This document shows, one piece after another, positions 23,601-35,079 of a DNA stretch of 64,000 bases; the first letter of the stretch is position 1; every line of letters starts with the position of its first letter. The position numbers were made by a program, and so were the translations under genes. The notes under the pieces were generated by a model that was not told where the DNA came from, did not search any database, and saw only the letters and a program-made list of their open reading frames with translations. Source of the DNA: Eutreptiella sp. 'Long Island Sound 2002' (lineage: Eukaryota > Euglenozoa > Euglenophyceae > Eutreptiales > Eutreptiaceae); assembly GCA_964036045.1 (NCBI GenBank), contig OZ038378.1:60871408-60935407 (forward strand), in the 5' to 3' direction.

Positions 23601-26302
23601 GTTCTAGTCCCGGAGTCCACATGGGTCCAGGCGAAGCAGAGCCTGCTCCGTAGTGCCACTGCTCGTGCACTGGCAAGCGCTTCTCCGCCACCATGAGGCC
23701 TGCAATGATGTACGGCAGGACTTGTGGTCTCAATGCTGTGAAAGCGGGTGTGTCCCATCATGGTTGGTGCTTCCGCTATAGTGCAGCGGGTGCGGAGAAA
23801 CGGCGCCGCTATGGGTGCATCAGTGTGCCTCTATCCCACTTTGCGGGTCATGCCGAGAGCGCGCCGGTATGGGGTGGCCCAAAGCCACTTAGGACAAATG
23901 TCGTCGGGTGTGTGGAAGGCGATTCAGCGTGACTTGCGGGGTGTCCAGGTGGATGTTGTGCGATGCCCAGATGACCCGACTACAGCAATGCCCTGCTACT
24001 ATGGTGGGCAGCACTGGTCGGTGACTCACGAGTTCTGTGGTTGTGTGGCATCACCGAGGAATTTTGTAGGCGAGCTACTGGTATCGGGTGTGATGCTGCG
24101 TTCCTAGGTGTGAAGATGGTGGACGGGCCGGGTGTTTTCCATTTGATGGACGCGAAAGCGGTGGTGGCATTTGAGAAGTGGTCTCCTACCAGCCTGTGTG
24201 TGCGGCGACGGCGGACGTGATATGACGGCCAACGCGATGTGGCAGTTCGTGCCGGCCTAATAGTGCACCGTACCGCCTCCGCACACGCCGTTCAACTGCT
24301 GAAGTAAGGCTACACCTGCCTGCCCCGGGTCGCCGCATACTAAAGAGAGGTGTCATGGGTCGTCCCGACCAGGGTAATAAGGCCCAAACCCCTATAGGGT
24401 ATTCCCATGGCACCGGGGTCTCTAGTGGCGGCCCGGTTACGGCAGTCACGGGGGTTCATCCTCAGGTTACTCTGGGGATTGGCTGAATCCGTTAGCGTCC
24501 CGATGCCCGTGCCACTGGTATCGGCCGGGTAGCAGCTGGGCAGGCCGGGCGGTGCATGGAGTCACGGCCGCATGCACGGCGACGTGGCTTGTGTGGGGGT
24601 GCTACAAACGGGTGGCGAATGGTGGAGCCGAGGAGGCATTTGGGCCGCTGTTGGGCCCCGGAGGAAAATCTGTGGGAGTACGGGGGTGTCCCCATGACCC
24701 CGGGACCAACTCAGGGAGGTATAGGGGCCGCCCACGGGCCCCGGAATCAATTCAGTGGGAATACTAGGGTGTCCCGTAACCCCTCGGGGGACTCATGTTG
24801 GTACTGGGGTGTCCCTCTAACCCCTGAAACAACTCAGAGGGAGTACTGGGGCATCCCCTGGCCCCTCAAACAAACTAGAGGGATAATGCCTGCGGCTGTG
24901 TACACAACCTAACCATCCACCCTAGGCACGCGAAACTAGTAGCACGGCCGCGGGAGAGGTGGCAGCCATGAGCGCGGGGAAAGGCACCCGCGGGTAATGG
25001 GCCTAAGCGGTGGTGTGGCGGCATGGCCCGGCAGCGGTGCGAACAGGCGGTGGGGCGTCGCACAGACAGAAGGAGCACGCATAGTCTACGCGGTGGCAGC
25101 GAGCACGCAGGACTATATACGGGGAACATGCCGTGAGTGGCCCGTGATGTATCGTCGTACACCCTGTCTGTATGAGAGGTCCAAGGTGAGGCACTAGCCT
25201 ATGCTATAAGTAGGCATGCCACGTTGTCAGTGGATGCCGAACCTGCGGTGTGGCCGCCGTTCTGGCGGAGATGGCACAACCACGGGAGCTGCCCAAACAG
25301 TGCAAGTAAGGGTCAAGGGTAGGCATCATGGCAATGTATGTGGGCCAAATGAGGTGAACCCGGTTACCACGGCCCGGGGCGATCCTCTGGTGGGTACCCC
25401 TACAGGGGGCGATAACCAAGCTACGCACCCGCCAGCCCGAATCCTAGCCAGCAATATTCACGGCTCCAAGAACCCCACCACCCTTTGGTGCCCATGCATC
25501 TCCTACACCATCACCACCCAGCTCGCGGGGCCGGTGCGTATTTGTATTTCGTGCCTGTAGCGCACGCGCCGCCTCTGCCCGCATCGGGCCCGGCACGTTA
25601 TGGGTAAGTCCCGCTGTGGACGCCAACGGTGCTAGTGGGGATGCTACAGGCACCGGCGGCGCACGGCCCACAAGCTCCGGCCGCCCCTAGAGCCCAGTCG
25701 CCCCACAGATCCTGCGGTCGCCGGGCGTCCTGGCAGCTGGCACTGCACCCCCCCCCCCCCTTGGGAGGCCCTGGCGCGTTGCCGCTTGTTGGACCCAGAC
25801 TCGCCCCTGGAGGGCAGCTTGGCACGGGCGCAGTGGGGCCGGCCAGTACAGGGGCGGAACCACATGCAACTGAGCCTGTGGGAAGTGTCGGAGCCCACGT
25901 ACCGGGTGGGTGCGGGCGCGATTATCGGCGGGGGGTGCCGGCAGGGGAGCCCAGCCCTCCCCCCGTCATGCCGAGAGGGAGTGGAAAACTTCTCAGGAGC
26001 TGAGGTGCTCCGACGGCGCAGGCACAAGCTGCAGTAGTTGAGCGGGGTCCGGCGGAGTCTGCGAGCATCCCTGCTGATCACTCCCGTACTACCTCGCGTG
26101 TGCCGCCGGCACCCACGACAGGCGCAGCTGACGCGGAGATGGCCAAGCAGAGTAGGCCGGTGCCTGCCAGTCTCGCCGCGGACATTAGCGAGTTGCTGGA
26201 AGAGTCCTTGGCTGCTCTCAGGCAGGGGAGGCTGAAATGCTGGGGCACGTGTAGACGGAGGCCGGCGGCAACGCCGGTCGGGTAGCCGATGCCCTGATCA
26301 GC
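23600..26302. other. Degraded, unassigned sequence
   Basis: Short frames only. At 23,930-24,180 there is a coding-like stretch (VDVVRCPDD, YYGGQHWSVTHEFCGC, GVKMVDGPGVFHLMDAKAVVAFEKW in two frames) that I cannot place; it may be transposon debris. A minisatellite occupies 24,668-24,890. The rest is GC-rich with a C run near 25,749. Confidence 0.4.
24668..24890. repeat. Degenerate minisatellite, ~55-60 bp unit
   Basis: Four to five units contain, in order, GGGAGTACTGGGG(T/C)(G/A)TCCC, a variable TAACCCCT or TGACCCC word, and AACTCAGAGGGA. Units differ by several substitutions and indels. Confidence 0.6.
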
Positions 26303-27936
26303 GTGGCGCAGACGCCACCGCACCTAGCCTCCACTAAGAGTGCGGTGTTGAGTCCTGCGGCGGGTGCCGACCTAGGCGATCGACCGGGTGGCCAAGCGGA
26401 TGGTGATGCGGTGGGATTTGGTGATGGGTCGGCCAGCCAACCATGGGGAAGCGTGGGGTCAAGAGAGGATGTGGCGCGTGGAGCAATTTCGGGGGTGGCT
26501 TATTGGATGTGGGGGTTGAGAAACTGGCGAGTGGTACAACCGGGGCAGGCCTGCCGAGCTGGGATGGAGCTCGACATGGACATGGCCACGGGCATCAACT
26601 GTGCCCGGCTGCAAGCCAACCTCACAGCCCGGCTGGATGCGGCGGAAGCTGCAAGCAGGGAGGCTCCGAGTGACCAGCCCCTCACGCCGCTTCCACCTCA
26701 GCGGAGGATCAGGGTGCGGCGGGGGTAGCAGAAGAGGAAGGGGGGTACGGGCCCAGCGACTCGGCAGTGGCGCTCTTGTTCGAGGACGACACGGCACCTG
26801 ACGTTTATGTCGGCATGGACACGGATCTAGCGACTGCACCGCTGCTGCCCATGCCCCATGCGGTGCCGCCACCTCCCGTGGGGGATGGTGAGCGGCGGCG
26901 CTGCAGGTTTCACACGGCCGAAGGTGTCCATGAGCATCGCCTTTCGGACTGCGGGCTGCAGTAGGCCGCGGAGTTGGCTGGGGCGCTGGAACGATATGAG
27001 CTCCAGCCGCAACGGAGTGTTGCTAGGGAAGTAGGCCTCGACACACCCATGCCGGATGCAGAAGTCTGCTGTGTCTAGTTGGGTGACACACTGGTCTTTG
27101 ATTGCCGTCCAGGGGATGCCCTGATGATGGAGTCGGGCGAGCGCCCCCCGCTAGCCGTGCGTCTGGCGGCGCAACGCCTCCTCGGCGAGGGGGGGCTAGA
27201 TGGGATGGCGGAGGAAGGCCTCTACGTGGCTCCTTGGGGAGGCAGTGCAAAGGCCTCGCTCCCCATCAAGAGGGCACAAGCGTATTCGCCTCCGGTGATG
27301 GGGTCCCACGCCGCTCTGGTAGCTGTGCACCCGGAAGGCATGGGGGTTGTCATCGCCCCAAGCGCCGATGACGAGACGCGGTTGGAATTGGCGGCCAACA
27401 GTGTAATCCTCACCCCCACCTCCAGCCGCTACCGCCTCACCGCCCGTGGTGGGTCTATCCAACTGGTGGTGGTGGCGTGCACGCAGCGGGTCCCACACAC
27501 CGCAAAGCGCCAGCCCATGTGGCAAGGCGTTCCGACGGAGGGGGATAAAGCCGAGGACGTGACGGAAGGCGGTGTACCGGTGGCCATGGGCGAAGCTGTT
27601 GAAGAGCCGGGGGCAGTGCCACAGTCCGTAGCTGCGGAACGGGGCCCCGGTGAGTCCGTGGAACCGCGGGGGGACGAGCTGGATGTGGAAGCCCACGTTG
27701 GAGCGGCTCTTGCCAGAGTCTTGGCTGCTGCAGGTGGCCCCCCGGCGGCCTCGGGTGCCAGAGAGGCTGAACAAGGCGTGAAAGGCTCACAGGGGACGGT
27801 GGATGTGGTGCCCATGGATGACGACGAGCTTGTGCGCACGGGGGGACAAGCGACGCCTGGTGTACAGCCTAGGTGCCATGCCCGGTTTCTTGGGTTTCCA
27901 TTCCCTCTGCTCTCTCCCTACCGTTACAACGACTAA
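26303..27936 (+). pseudogene. Broken ORF chain of unknown (probably transposon) origin
   Basis: A coding-like frame from about 26,767 to 27,936 is interrupted only by TAG near 26,962 and TAG at 27,076; before it, another frame (26,303-26,728, ending in TAG) seems to be its upstream part after a frameshift. The product has an acidic segment (EDDTAPDVYVGMDTD), a region reading GDTLVFDCRPGDALMM and APWGGSAKA, and an Ala/Glu/Gly-rich C-terminus. The last open part (285 codons) is long for this neighbourhood. I do not recognise the family. The style (GC-rich, acidic and Pro-rich linkers) resembles the transposon proteins at 47-51 kb, but I could not align them. Confidence 0.35.
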
Positions 27937-28619
27937 CCTATCGTACATTGCATTTTAAGGTGCAATGCATCCAATATTCATTGGTTGCCGCTCAACCCCT
28001 CCCTCTCCTATTCCCTCTGCTCCTTGCTCTCTCCCGTCCGCTAATCTTTTGTGTGTTTGCCCCTTCCTTCTCCATCGAACCCTTTAGACCTTAACCAACC
28101 AATTAATCTGTCATATACCTGCTACTTGCGTTGTATCCAATGGGCACCCATTGGTCTCCTCTCCTATCTTTTTCATCATCCATCTGCACCAATGCTCCAT
28201 TGCCTTGCCCATGCTTAGAGTACACGAAACGTTCGTCGGAGTGAGTTTGCCTCACTTCACCTCTCCAAGTAGCAATGGCGGTCAGATTGGATTTTTTTCT
28301 CTCTCAGCCCTCAAAAAAAAATTCTAGGGATGGCACTCGCGCTGGCACTCCAAGAAAAAAAATACAAAAAAAGGTTTTTTGTGAGTGTCACGTACACTCG
28401 CCTGACACCTGTCAACACTTGCCTGACACTTCCCCCCTTTCCTGTGCCTGCAACCACACACTCAGATGTGCCAGGAAGTTGATGAGCCAGTTTCACTTCA
28501 CTGTAACCGCAACCAGCAACAATTCTCGTTGTTTCTCTGCATCTGTGTCGCATCTGCAGTACTGTTGTAGCAGCTGCTGCCTCATTTTCATGCACATATG
28601 CCTATCGTTAATTCTGCAG
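27937..28619. other. Intergenic or intron sequence
   Basis: C/T-rich sequence with repeats of CCCTCTGCTC...CTC type around 27,895-28,040. No exon is supported until the acceptor at 28,618-28,619. Confidence 0.4.
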
Positions 28620-28767
28620 GGTGGCGCAGCGCAGAGGAATGTGAAACTGGGCTCCCCTCTACTTAAGCAGCAGCAGCCACACATGGCCGCCGAAGAAGCC
28701 GAGGCCCTCAGGCAGGATGTCCTCAGATCACTGAGGAAGACATTACTCAACAATCAGGAGCGCTCAG
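28620..28767 (+). CDS. Exon A of an unrecognised multi-exon gene
   Basis: Acceptor TTAATTCTGCAG at 28,608-28,619 and donor CTCAG/GTAGTT at 28,767/28,768. It encodes GGAAQRNVKLGS...EEAEALRQDVLRSLRKTLLNNQERS and ends in phase 1. The Glu/Leu/Arg-rich composition suggests a helix or coiled coil. The phase fits exon B exactly. No family recognised. Upstream exons, including the start codon, were not found. Confidence 0.65.
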
Positions 28768-30513
28768 GTAGTTTTTTGTACTTTAAGCATGCGAATTGGC
28801 AGCCTGGGGTTAGCCCAGGCTACGGGTTGTTTTCTGTAGATTGCAGTCAGGTAACGAAACTGCAAAATTCCACACTTGAGCACCATTAGACCTATAACTT
28901 CGAGGCTGGAAAACCGTGCTCTGCTGCAAGGGTTCAGACTCTGTTTAGAGTGCATTTTCACTGCACTATTTTATATAGTTACTGTGGCGTTTTTGTGTTT
29001 TGCTTTCCTAACTGGAAAAATTTTCTGTTGGCTGAAGCTGCTGCTGGGTGTTTGCTCTTGGTTTGAGTGGTTTCTGTCTCCCCTCAGGAATCACGACTGA
29101 AACAAGCCTATCCCCGAATGCCCCCCCCCCCCCCCACACACACACTTCCAGGCCCGAGATAATACAGCATCAAGGCATTGAGCCTATATTGAGTGTTGGC
29201 GCCAAAGGTGCCAAAACCTTTATTTTGTATTGTGCATGATCTGTGTCCTTTGTTGTTCATGACTATACGCAGACTGCAATTTCTCATTGTGTTTCACCCT
29301 TGGGGTTGGCCCGGGGTTCATGATGATCTGGGACACTTTTGGGTGCAGCGATTGAATTCGGTTCTGGTTTTCAGCGAACCACTGCACATTGCCTAGTTGA
29401 GCTGTAGAGTGACACCACTTGCCACAGCCCCGCCCCCCCATCCCCGCAGCCCACCCACCCATCCACCCACCCGGGGGCCCCTCTTCCCCAGGCCAGCCCC
29501 CCCTCTCCTCCTCCTCCTTCTTCAACATAAGTCCACGCGCAACCACCTTGGCCCACTGCAGGTCCCTCATGGACCACAGACACCCTCCAACAGCCAGCGA
29601 GAAAGCCTGGCCCAGGAGATCTTTGCAAGGCAACCAGGGGTTGGGCGGAATCTGGCGAGGTTCACCGCACCATGACTGACCGCCAGATCCATCGGTCGCC
29701 AACCCTCAGAAGGTCCAGCGAGCTGCATTAGGCAGGGATTTGCGAGAAACTGACCAGCTGAGGGGCATAGCAATGACAGGGGAAAGTCCTTCAACAACAG
29801 AGCCCTGCACCAGCACCCTCCCCCCCCAACACACACGGAGCCACCACACAACCCCCCCCCTCCCCTTGGGTCTGTGCAGGTTGGCTTTTTGACACAGCGA
29901 CCGGGCAACACACGCCAGAATTCCGTTCCTAATTTATGGATACTGCAACCATTTCACTGGCAAGGTGATACAATACATGTTGACACCCATCGCTACAACA
30001 TGTGTGAACCCCGAGGAATTGTGTGCATGCAAGTATTTTGTGTAGTCGGCCATGATAACGACCCACGTCCATCAGCAGTCCACTGGATGCCCCCAACCAA
30101 AAGGAGGTGCTTAGACAGCTATGGTAGTTGGACAGTTTCTGTCGTTATGCAGTTGGGTACAACCCACATTTGCCTCATTGGACAACAGCAGCTCTGAAAT
30201 AGGCTCTTAGTCCTTGACCAATGGGCTGATTCCGGGGTGATCTTTTTATGATGTCTCTGCGTTTTAAATTCTCATATAGGCGATGTTTCAGCTTCATCTT
30301 GTTTGTATCATTGGATGTCTTGTAATGAACAATGTGCAGTGGTGGATGGCGTGCACTTTGCAGACAGGCACCCAGAGGCGATACTGTGGGCCGTCTCCTG
30401 TAGTTTTAGTCTCGCAGTAATTCCTGGCTGTCCCCTCCCTGTTCCCCCCCCCCTCCCTCCCTCCCTCCCTGACTCCCTCCCTCGCTCCCTTCACCGGCCC
30501 TCCATCGATGCAG

Positions 30514-30608
30514 CGGAAGACCTGGCGTTCTTGAATGACGAAGAAGTGCACAGCAGTGCAATTGATTGGCTGCACCGAGCGCTCAATCTCCCTGTGGCAG
30601 AGTTGCAG
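30514..30608 (+). CDS. Exon B of the unrecognised gene
   Basis: A CCCTCC pyrimidine tract and GATGCAG acceptor precede it; the donor is TTGCAG/GTTGTT at 30,608/30,609. Joined to exon A the split codon G/CG gives Ala, followed by EDLAFLNDEEVHSSAIDWLHRAL and NLPVAELQ, ending in phase 0. The intron between A and B is about 1.75 kb. The following intron is about 4.1 kb and contains the MULE-like element. Confidence 0.65.
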
Positions 30609-30767
30609 GTTGTTTTGTTGCTCTGCGGACGCCGATGCCCCCGACAGGCAGTCTTTGTGCATAGGAATCCTTGCTGTTGCTTCATTGCTGGGAAACCGTG
30701 CCCCAATTTCAGGCTGACCAGCTGTGGTTGGAACAACAACGCTAGCAATCGGCGATGACGTGGGTGG

Positions 30768-30776
30768 ATCAAAAGG
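30768..30776. repeat. Left target-site duplication of the MULE-like element
   Basis: ATCAAAAGG occurs here and again at 33,199-33,207, directly outside the matching ends. A 9-bp duplication is the usual length for Mutator-like elements. The neighbouring GGGG leaves a 2-bp ambiguity about where the element begins. Confidence 0.55.
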
Positions 30777-30912
30777 GGTCAAAAGGGGTAGTAAAACCTA
30801 AAAGAACTATGCTTTAGAACTTTCGGGCCACTTGTTTGCCACTTCTGATCTTGTCCCCCGCTCTGAGGGGCTTTTTTCCACTGGCCTGGTGAGGGCCCTT
30901 TTTGAACCCCTG

Positions 30913-31165
30913 TTCGGGGACCCTGAGAATGTAGGGGTGACGTAGCATTTCCGCCCTCTTTCGGATCCCCGAGAAGGCAGGGGTGAGGCAGCCACTTCAG
31001 ATTTTGTTCCCCTTTGTTGGGGACCACTTCTGATTTTGCATCCCGCGCTTGGCGTTGGGGATCCCCGAGAATGCAAGGGTGACGTAGCATTACCGCCCTC
31101 TTTTGGGCCCCCGAGAAGGCAGGGGTGAGGCAGCCACTTCAGATTTTGTTCCCCTATGTTGGGGA
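30913..31165 (+). repeat. ~141-bp tandem duplication inside the MULE-like element
   Basis: The block containing GAGAATG, GGGGTGACGTAGCATT, CCGCCCTCTTT, GAGAAGGCAGGGGTGAGGC and AGATTTTGTTCCCCT occurs twice with about 141 bp spacing and few differences. Confidence 0.75.
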
Positions 31166-31277
31166 TCCCCTCCTCCCGGTGTGCTTTGCCCCCCCCCCCT
31201 CCCCACACCCGGATGGCGATAGCAGCCTCCCCGCAATTGCGTCCGCAAATGCCTCTCCTACCAACCCGCCTCTAGCC

Positions 31278-32687
31278 ATGGAGGGATTGGACGACCATCC
31301 CAATGCTCCGACGGAGACTGTCCCCCCACCCCCATGCTCTAATACCACCCAGAATGGAATGGTTAATACGAGGCGTGTTTGTGGAGATGACATCTTGGCC
31401 GCAATGTGCCATGCCCTGACTAATGGCCCAGGCAGCCCCACGGCCCAATTGCAACATGTTGAGTCATTGCTCCGTGACGATTGGGAACGCCCACTTGACG
31501 TGATCATTCCTAGTTTGGGGTCTCAAAGATACAGGCTTGAGGCACGCCATTTGCGGGATGTTTACACAGAATCTTACGTCACAGAGAGTGCCAAGATTGT
31601 TGTGTATTAGTGGTGGCTTACCCGGAGAGCTTTGAGTGCGGACCGGGATCTTATGGATATGGTGTGGGTTGTGTGTAACTCATTGTGGAATGTGTCATCT
31701 GCACCGTGGGGTCGTAGGAAGGTGTTGGCTGAGTCATGGGTGCACCGTACTTTGGAAGCGGAGTCCATTGATATGGTTTATGTGCCTCCCTTGCTTGCAG
31801 CGCAAATATATAATGTGCGCAATACACATTGGGTGCTGCGCTTGTTGTTGGTTTCCCCAACACGCACTTTCTTGTGCCTCGTGTTCGATCCGCTGTGTAA
31901 CAGGCCGTACATAGTGGGTGCAAACACTGAGGTGTTGGCCATAGTCAACCTCATTGCCGAACAAGAAGGCATTGAGCCAAGGCCGCAAAAGAAGTGGGAC
32001 AAGTTTTTGGGTGCGTTTGGCAGTGTAGCTTTTGCTATAGCCCCCCTCTACTCCATCTTCCTACATCAAGAAGACGGTGTGAGCTGCCATCCTGCCTGCC
32101 CTTTGATGCTACACTGCCTTTTGTCTAGGCGTGTTGTCAACGGTAGCATCCAACTTCCACAAGATAGATTGTGGTTGTTGCGTGAGATTGCACAGGCAGC
32201 TTTGCACTATCGCGATTCTGCGCATGCCTCCTCTATTCAAACCACACCCAGTTGGGCCTTGGCACGGATGTATGCTAGGCCCTATTGTTCACCCGGCCGT
32301 TCGTCGTGCTTTTTTTTTTGCGACGACACAGTCCACATCACGTGCCCTGAATGTGGAGTTTATCAGTGTGCCCTGCATGCTTCCATTCAGTGTCCCTCGG
32401 AGCTGTGTGTGGCCTCGCTCAACTGGAGAGTGCAATTTACTGCCACACTAGCATGCGTTGCATTGGCATTCACGTTTGGTGACCGGCTTGTGGCCGACAA
32501 GCCGCCTTCTGTAGATGAGGTCCTTCCAAAGGTGGTGATCCGTGGTAAGGAATTTTTTGTTCCAGAGCATTGCCCCAAAGATGCCTCTAGTAAATTGCAG
32601 TATGACAAAAAATTGATTGAAGAATTGGATATGAAGACCACGGACGTGCTTCGCAACATGTGCAAGCACAAGCCTCCCTCAGCATAA
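31278..32687 (+). CDS. Ulp1/C48-family cysteine protease, interrupted by one TAG
   Basis: One frame of 470 codons is open from ATG 31,278 to the stop at 32,685 except for a single TAG at 31,608-31,610 (residue 111). The catalytic set of Ulp1/SENP peptidases is in order and spacing: His in NTHW (residue 184), Asp in VFDPL (204), Gln in LHQEDG (264) and Cys in GVSCH (270). The Q-to-C spacing of six equals that of Ulp1. A WLTRRAL segment just after the TAG resembles the usual substrate-binding start of the domain. A Cys-rich stretch (CDDTVHITCPECGVYQC) follows the protease domain and could bind zinc. Such enzymes deconjugate SUMO-like proteins in hosts; as transposon cargo their role is unclear. 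The single stop may be a recent mutation. Confidence 0.7.
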
Positions 32688-32778
32688 CCAACCTCAAAGA
32701 TGAAAAGGCGGACCTCATCTACTCATCTACAAGCGTGTGTTTTGCGATTTCATATAAAGCACACGTGTGTGCACCTCG

Positions 32779-32780
32779 TG

Positions 32781-32832
<52 letters not shown>
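32779..32832. repeat. (AT)n microsatellite
   Basis: Two AT runs separated by TG, located just after the protease ORF inside the MULE-like element. Confidence 0.95.
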
Positions 32833-32834
<2 letters not shown>

Positions 32835-33198
32835 ATAAAAGCTCCTTCTTTTCCTGAGCCTGATTTTGTTTCTGCTGACCTTGCAATACACGGTTTGGCC
32901 CGGGTGGGGCGCCACTTACACAAGTGGGCTAGAATCGACCAGGGGGCACCATGCCCTTAAACACAAATTCCACCTACCGTTGACCCCCCCCCCCCCATAA
33001 ACTTTGTGTGTTTTGTTCAAATTCAAGTCCAAATTTGTATCTACCTAGTAACCTAGTAAAAAGATTTTGAAAATTTTGCTTTTGTTACCTAGTAAAAAAA
33101 AACTTTTAAAAAATTTTTTAAAAGTTTTTTCTAATAGTTTTTATTACAAAATTTCCCACGTTTTACTACGGCGCGTACTAGGTTTTACCAAATGCCCC

Positions 33199-33207
33199 AT
33201 CAAAAGG
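33199..33207. repeat. Right target-site duplication of the MULE-like element
   Basis: ATCAAAAGG directly follows the TACCAAATGCCCC end of the element and matches 30,768-30,776. Confidence 0.55.
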
Positions 33208-34719
33208 AACATGAACGGCGCTGTTTGGGTGAGTGTTTTTGCCTCGTTTTACCATTTTTGACCCCTCTTTCTTACTATTTTTGAGCTTTCGTGACTTGTG
33301 GGAGGCAATTGTGCACATTTTTTTATTTATGGCATTTATGGTGTCTTTTTTTTCCTTTCAGATGCAAGATCTTGTGGCTTTACTGCATTTCGTCATGTCA
33401 GAATCTCCGGTGGAGGTAGGGCTCTTTGGGGTGGGTGGGATCTGAGGTCCTTTTGGAGCCCCTTAGTTCGTCCCTGCCAGCCCCCTGCAGCAGCAACATT
33501 GGTGCCTAACCCATTTACCTCATGGGCACCAATTGCTGTTACGCTGGAAAATGCAGGGCTGGCCCTTGGTGCCTTTTTCTGATGCCCTCTGGCTGACAAA
33601 CATAACATTGGCTCTTGGAGCCCTAGTATGGCACTCAGGAATTAGGCTTGTGGCCCTTGGAGCCCCCTTCCCAAATTTGGGGGGAGGGGGGGGCAAGTTC
33701 AATTTTTCAGTCGCCCTTTCCACCAGTTTTTATCATCCTGTATCCCACATATCCATGCACCCACTCCCCGAGGATGGTCGTGGGTCTGTGGGATCGCACG
33801 CAGACTAGCACGGCGTTTGATATGTGGGATCCCGAAGATGTCGCCATAAGCCCCATGTTGGTGGGGGGCATAGCCCCTCATGTGTTGGGAGGGCGTAAAC
33901 TGATTCAGAGGGGAGGGGGAGGCAAAAAAGACGCGGGACACAAATCACGTTGCATTTGATCTGGTCGTGGTTCTCCTGGCGGGGTATACAGCTCATGCTA
34001 GTGTGGACAAAGGAGAAGGAGACCCGTAAGCTCTTGCACCAATGCATCTTTCTCCCGAAAAAAGAAGTGTTGAACAGCCGTGGCAAAAAAACCATGAAGG
34101 TCACCAACAAGCAGCGCTGGGCTATTAAAAGCTCTTTCTCACATCCTGATGTCTGTGCCAGAGTCACCCCTGCATGGAACAGCATCGCCATCTGAAGCCG
34201 CCAGGCTCAGCACGAGGCTCATCCATGTAGGTCAGAAATCACGAAGCATAGCCTGTACACAGGAGACAAAGAACTTTGTTTAGCTACGGTAGCTTCTTGA
34301 ACGAATATGCCATAGTGCCACTTGTCCACTGGACTGATTACTGCAGAAACCATCGGCTGTAAATTGGGGAGACCCGCCATATAGCAAGCCCTGTGATTTC
34401 TGCAAGTTGGGGTGCACCCTCTGTCGGGAGGCAATATTGAGGGGGTGAGCCACCACAAGTCAAGTACAGCGGCTCCCCAAGGCATGCACCCACCGCTGAA
34501 AACCCGGCTGCAAGCGGAGAGCCACTGCCTGGCGAGTACTACGTCTCCCATGGGTCAGGGTGCACCCAACAATGAGTCAGCGAGGGAATGTTGCCACAAG
34601 GCAAGCTGCAGGGCCGCTGTGGGCCGCAGGTGCTGCTACATGCAGGAGCGGGTTTGCAACAGGTGATCGGCAATGCACTCCCTCACATGACGGATTGCCC
34701 ACACTTTGTTACATTGCAG
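33208..34719. other. Remainder of the host-gene intron
   Basis: Lies between the transposon and the exon C acceptor. Contains degenerate short repeats around 33,500-33,680 (CTTGG(T/A)GCC words). Overlapping frames occur on both strands at 33.8-34.6 kb without a recognisable domain. Confidence 0.45.
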
Positions 34720-35079
34720 ACGTGTCAATCAAGTCCTACCACATCGGACCCTCGAATATCTCAGGCACTCCCAATCGAGCATCTGCCTCCAAAGATCGAC
34801 GATTGTGAGAATTTGCAGAAGCTGAAGAGCTATTTGGCTTCTTTGGGCATGCAGTCACCGGAAGTTTTGCAGGCTATGAAGCTGAACGCTGTCCGCCAGG
34901 CCTTCATTGACACCGCACATCAATTTGGGGGTGTGCCTTTAGGCACTTTGGAGGAGCTGGACACGGTGCAGCTGCTGCGGCAGGCAGAAGTGCTTGGAAA
35001 CGATGCAATGCAGCAGCTGAAGTCCGCTTTGCGTGAGTATGGTGAGCAGGAGGAGAATGGTACTGCAGCTACCATCCAG
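34720..35079 (+). CDS. Exon C of the unrecognised gene (120 codons)
   Basis: Acceptor TTTGTTACATTGCAG ends at 34,719 and donor ATCCAG/GTCAGT starts at 35,080. The exon is exactly 120 codons in phase 0, matching exon B. It encodes TCQSSPTTSDPRISQ then a helical region (ENLQKLKSYLASLGMQSPEVLQAM, AVRQAFIDTAHQFGGVPL, LEELDTVQLLRQAEVLGNDA, LKSALREYGEQEENG). Alternating Leu/Glu/Gln-rich segments suggest coiled-coil or helical-bundle structure. No named domain recognised. This is the strongest coding exon of the gene. Confidence 0.7.

Larger units (their letters stand above)
30777..33198 (+). mobile_element. MULE-like DNA transposon carrying a Ulp1/C48 protease gene
   Basis: The ~2.4-kb unit sits inside the large intron between exons B and C. 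It is flanked by ATCAAAAGG direct repeats. Its ends share GGGG followed, after a variable gap, by GTAAAACCTA in inverse orientation (left near 30,790-30,801; right near 33,176-33,198), so the terminal inverted repeats are short and imperfect. Inside are a C48 protease-like ORF, a tandem repeat at the left, and AT-rich subterminal sequence at the right (33,000-33,180). No transposase is visible, so it is probably non-autonomous. Ulp1-like proteases are frequent passengers of Mutator-like elements in plants, which supports the assignment. Superfamily placement is inference from duplication length and cargo. Confidence 0.55.

Noticed and set aside
33805-34551. A minus-strand gene within the host intron
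   Set aside because: Two frames in the same register are separated by several stops, with no domain and no consistent splice sites.
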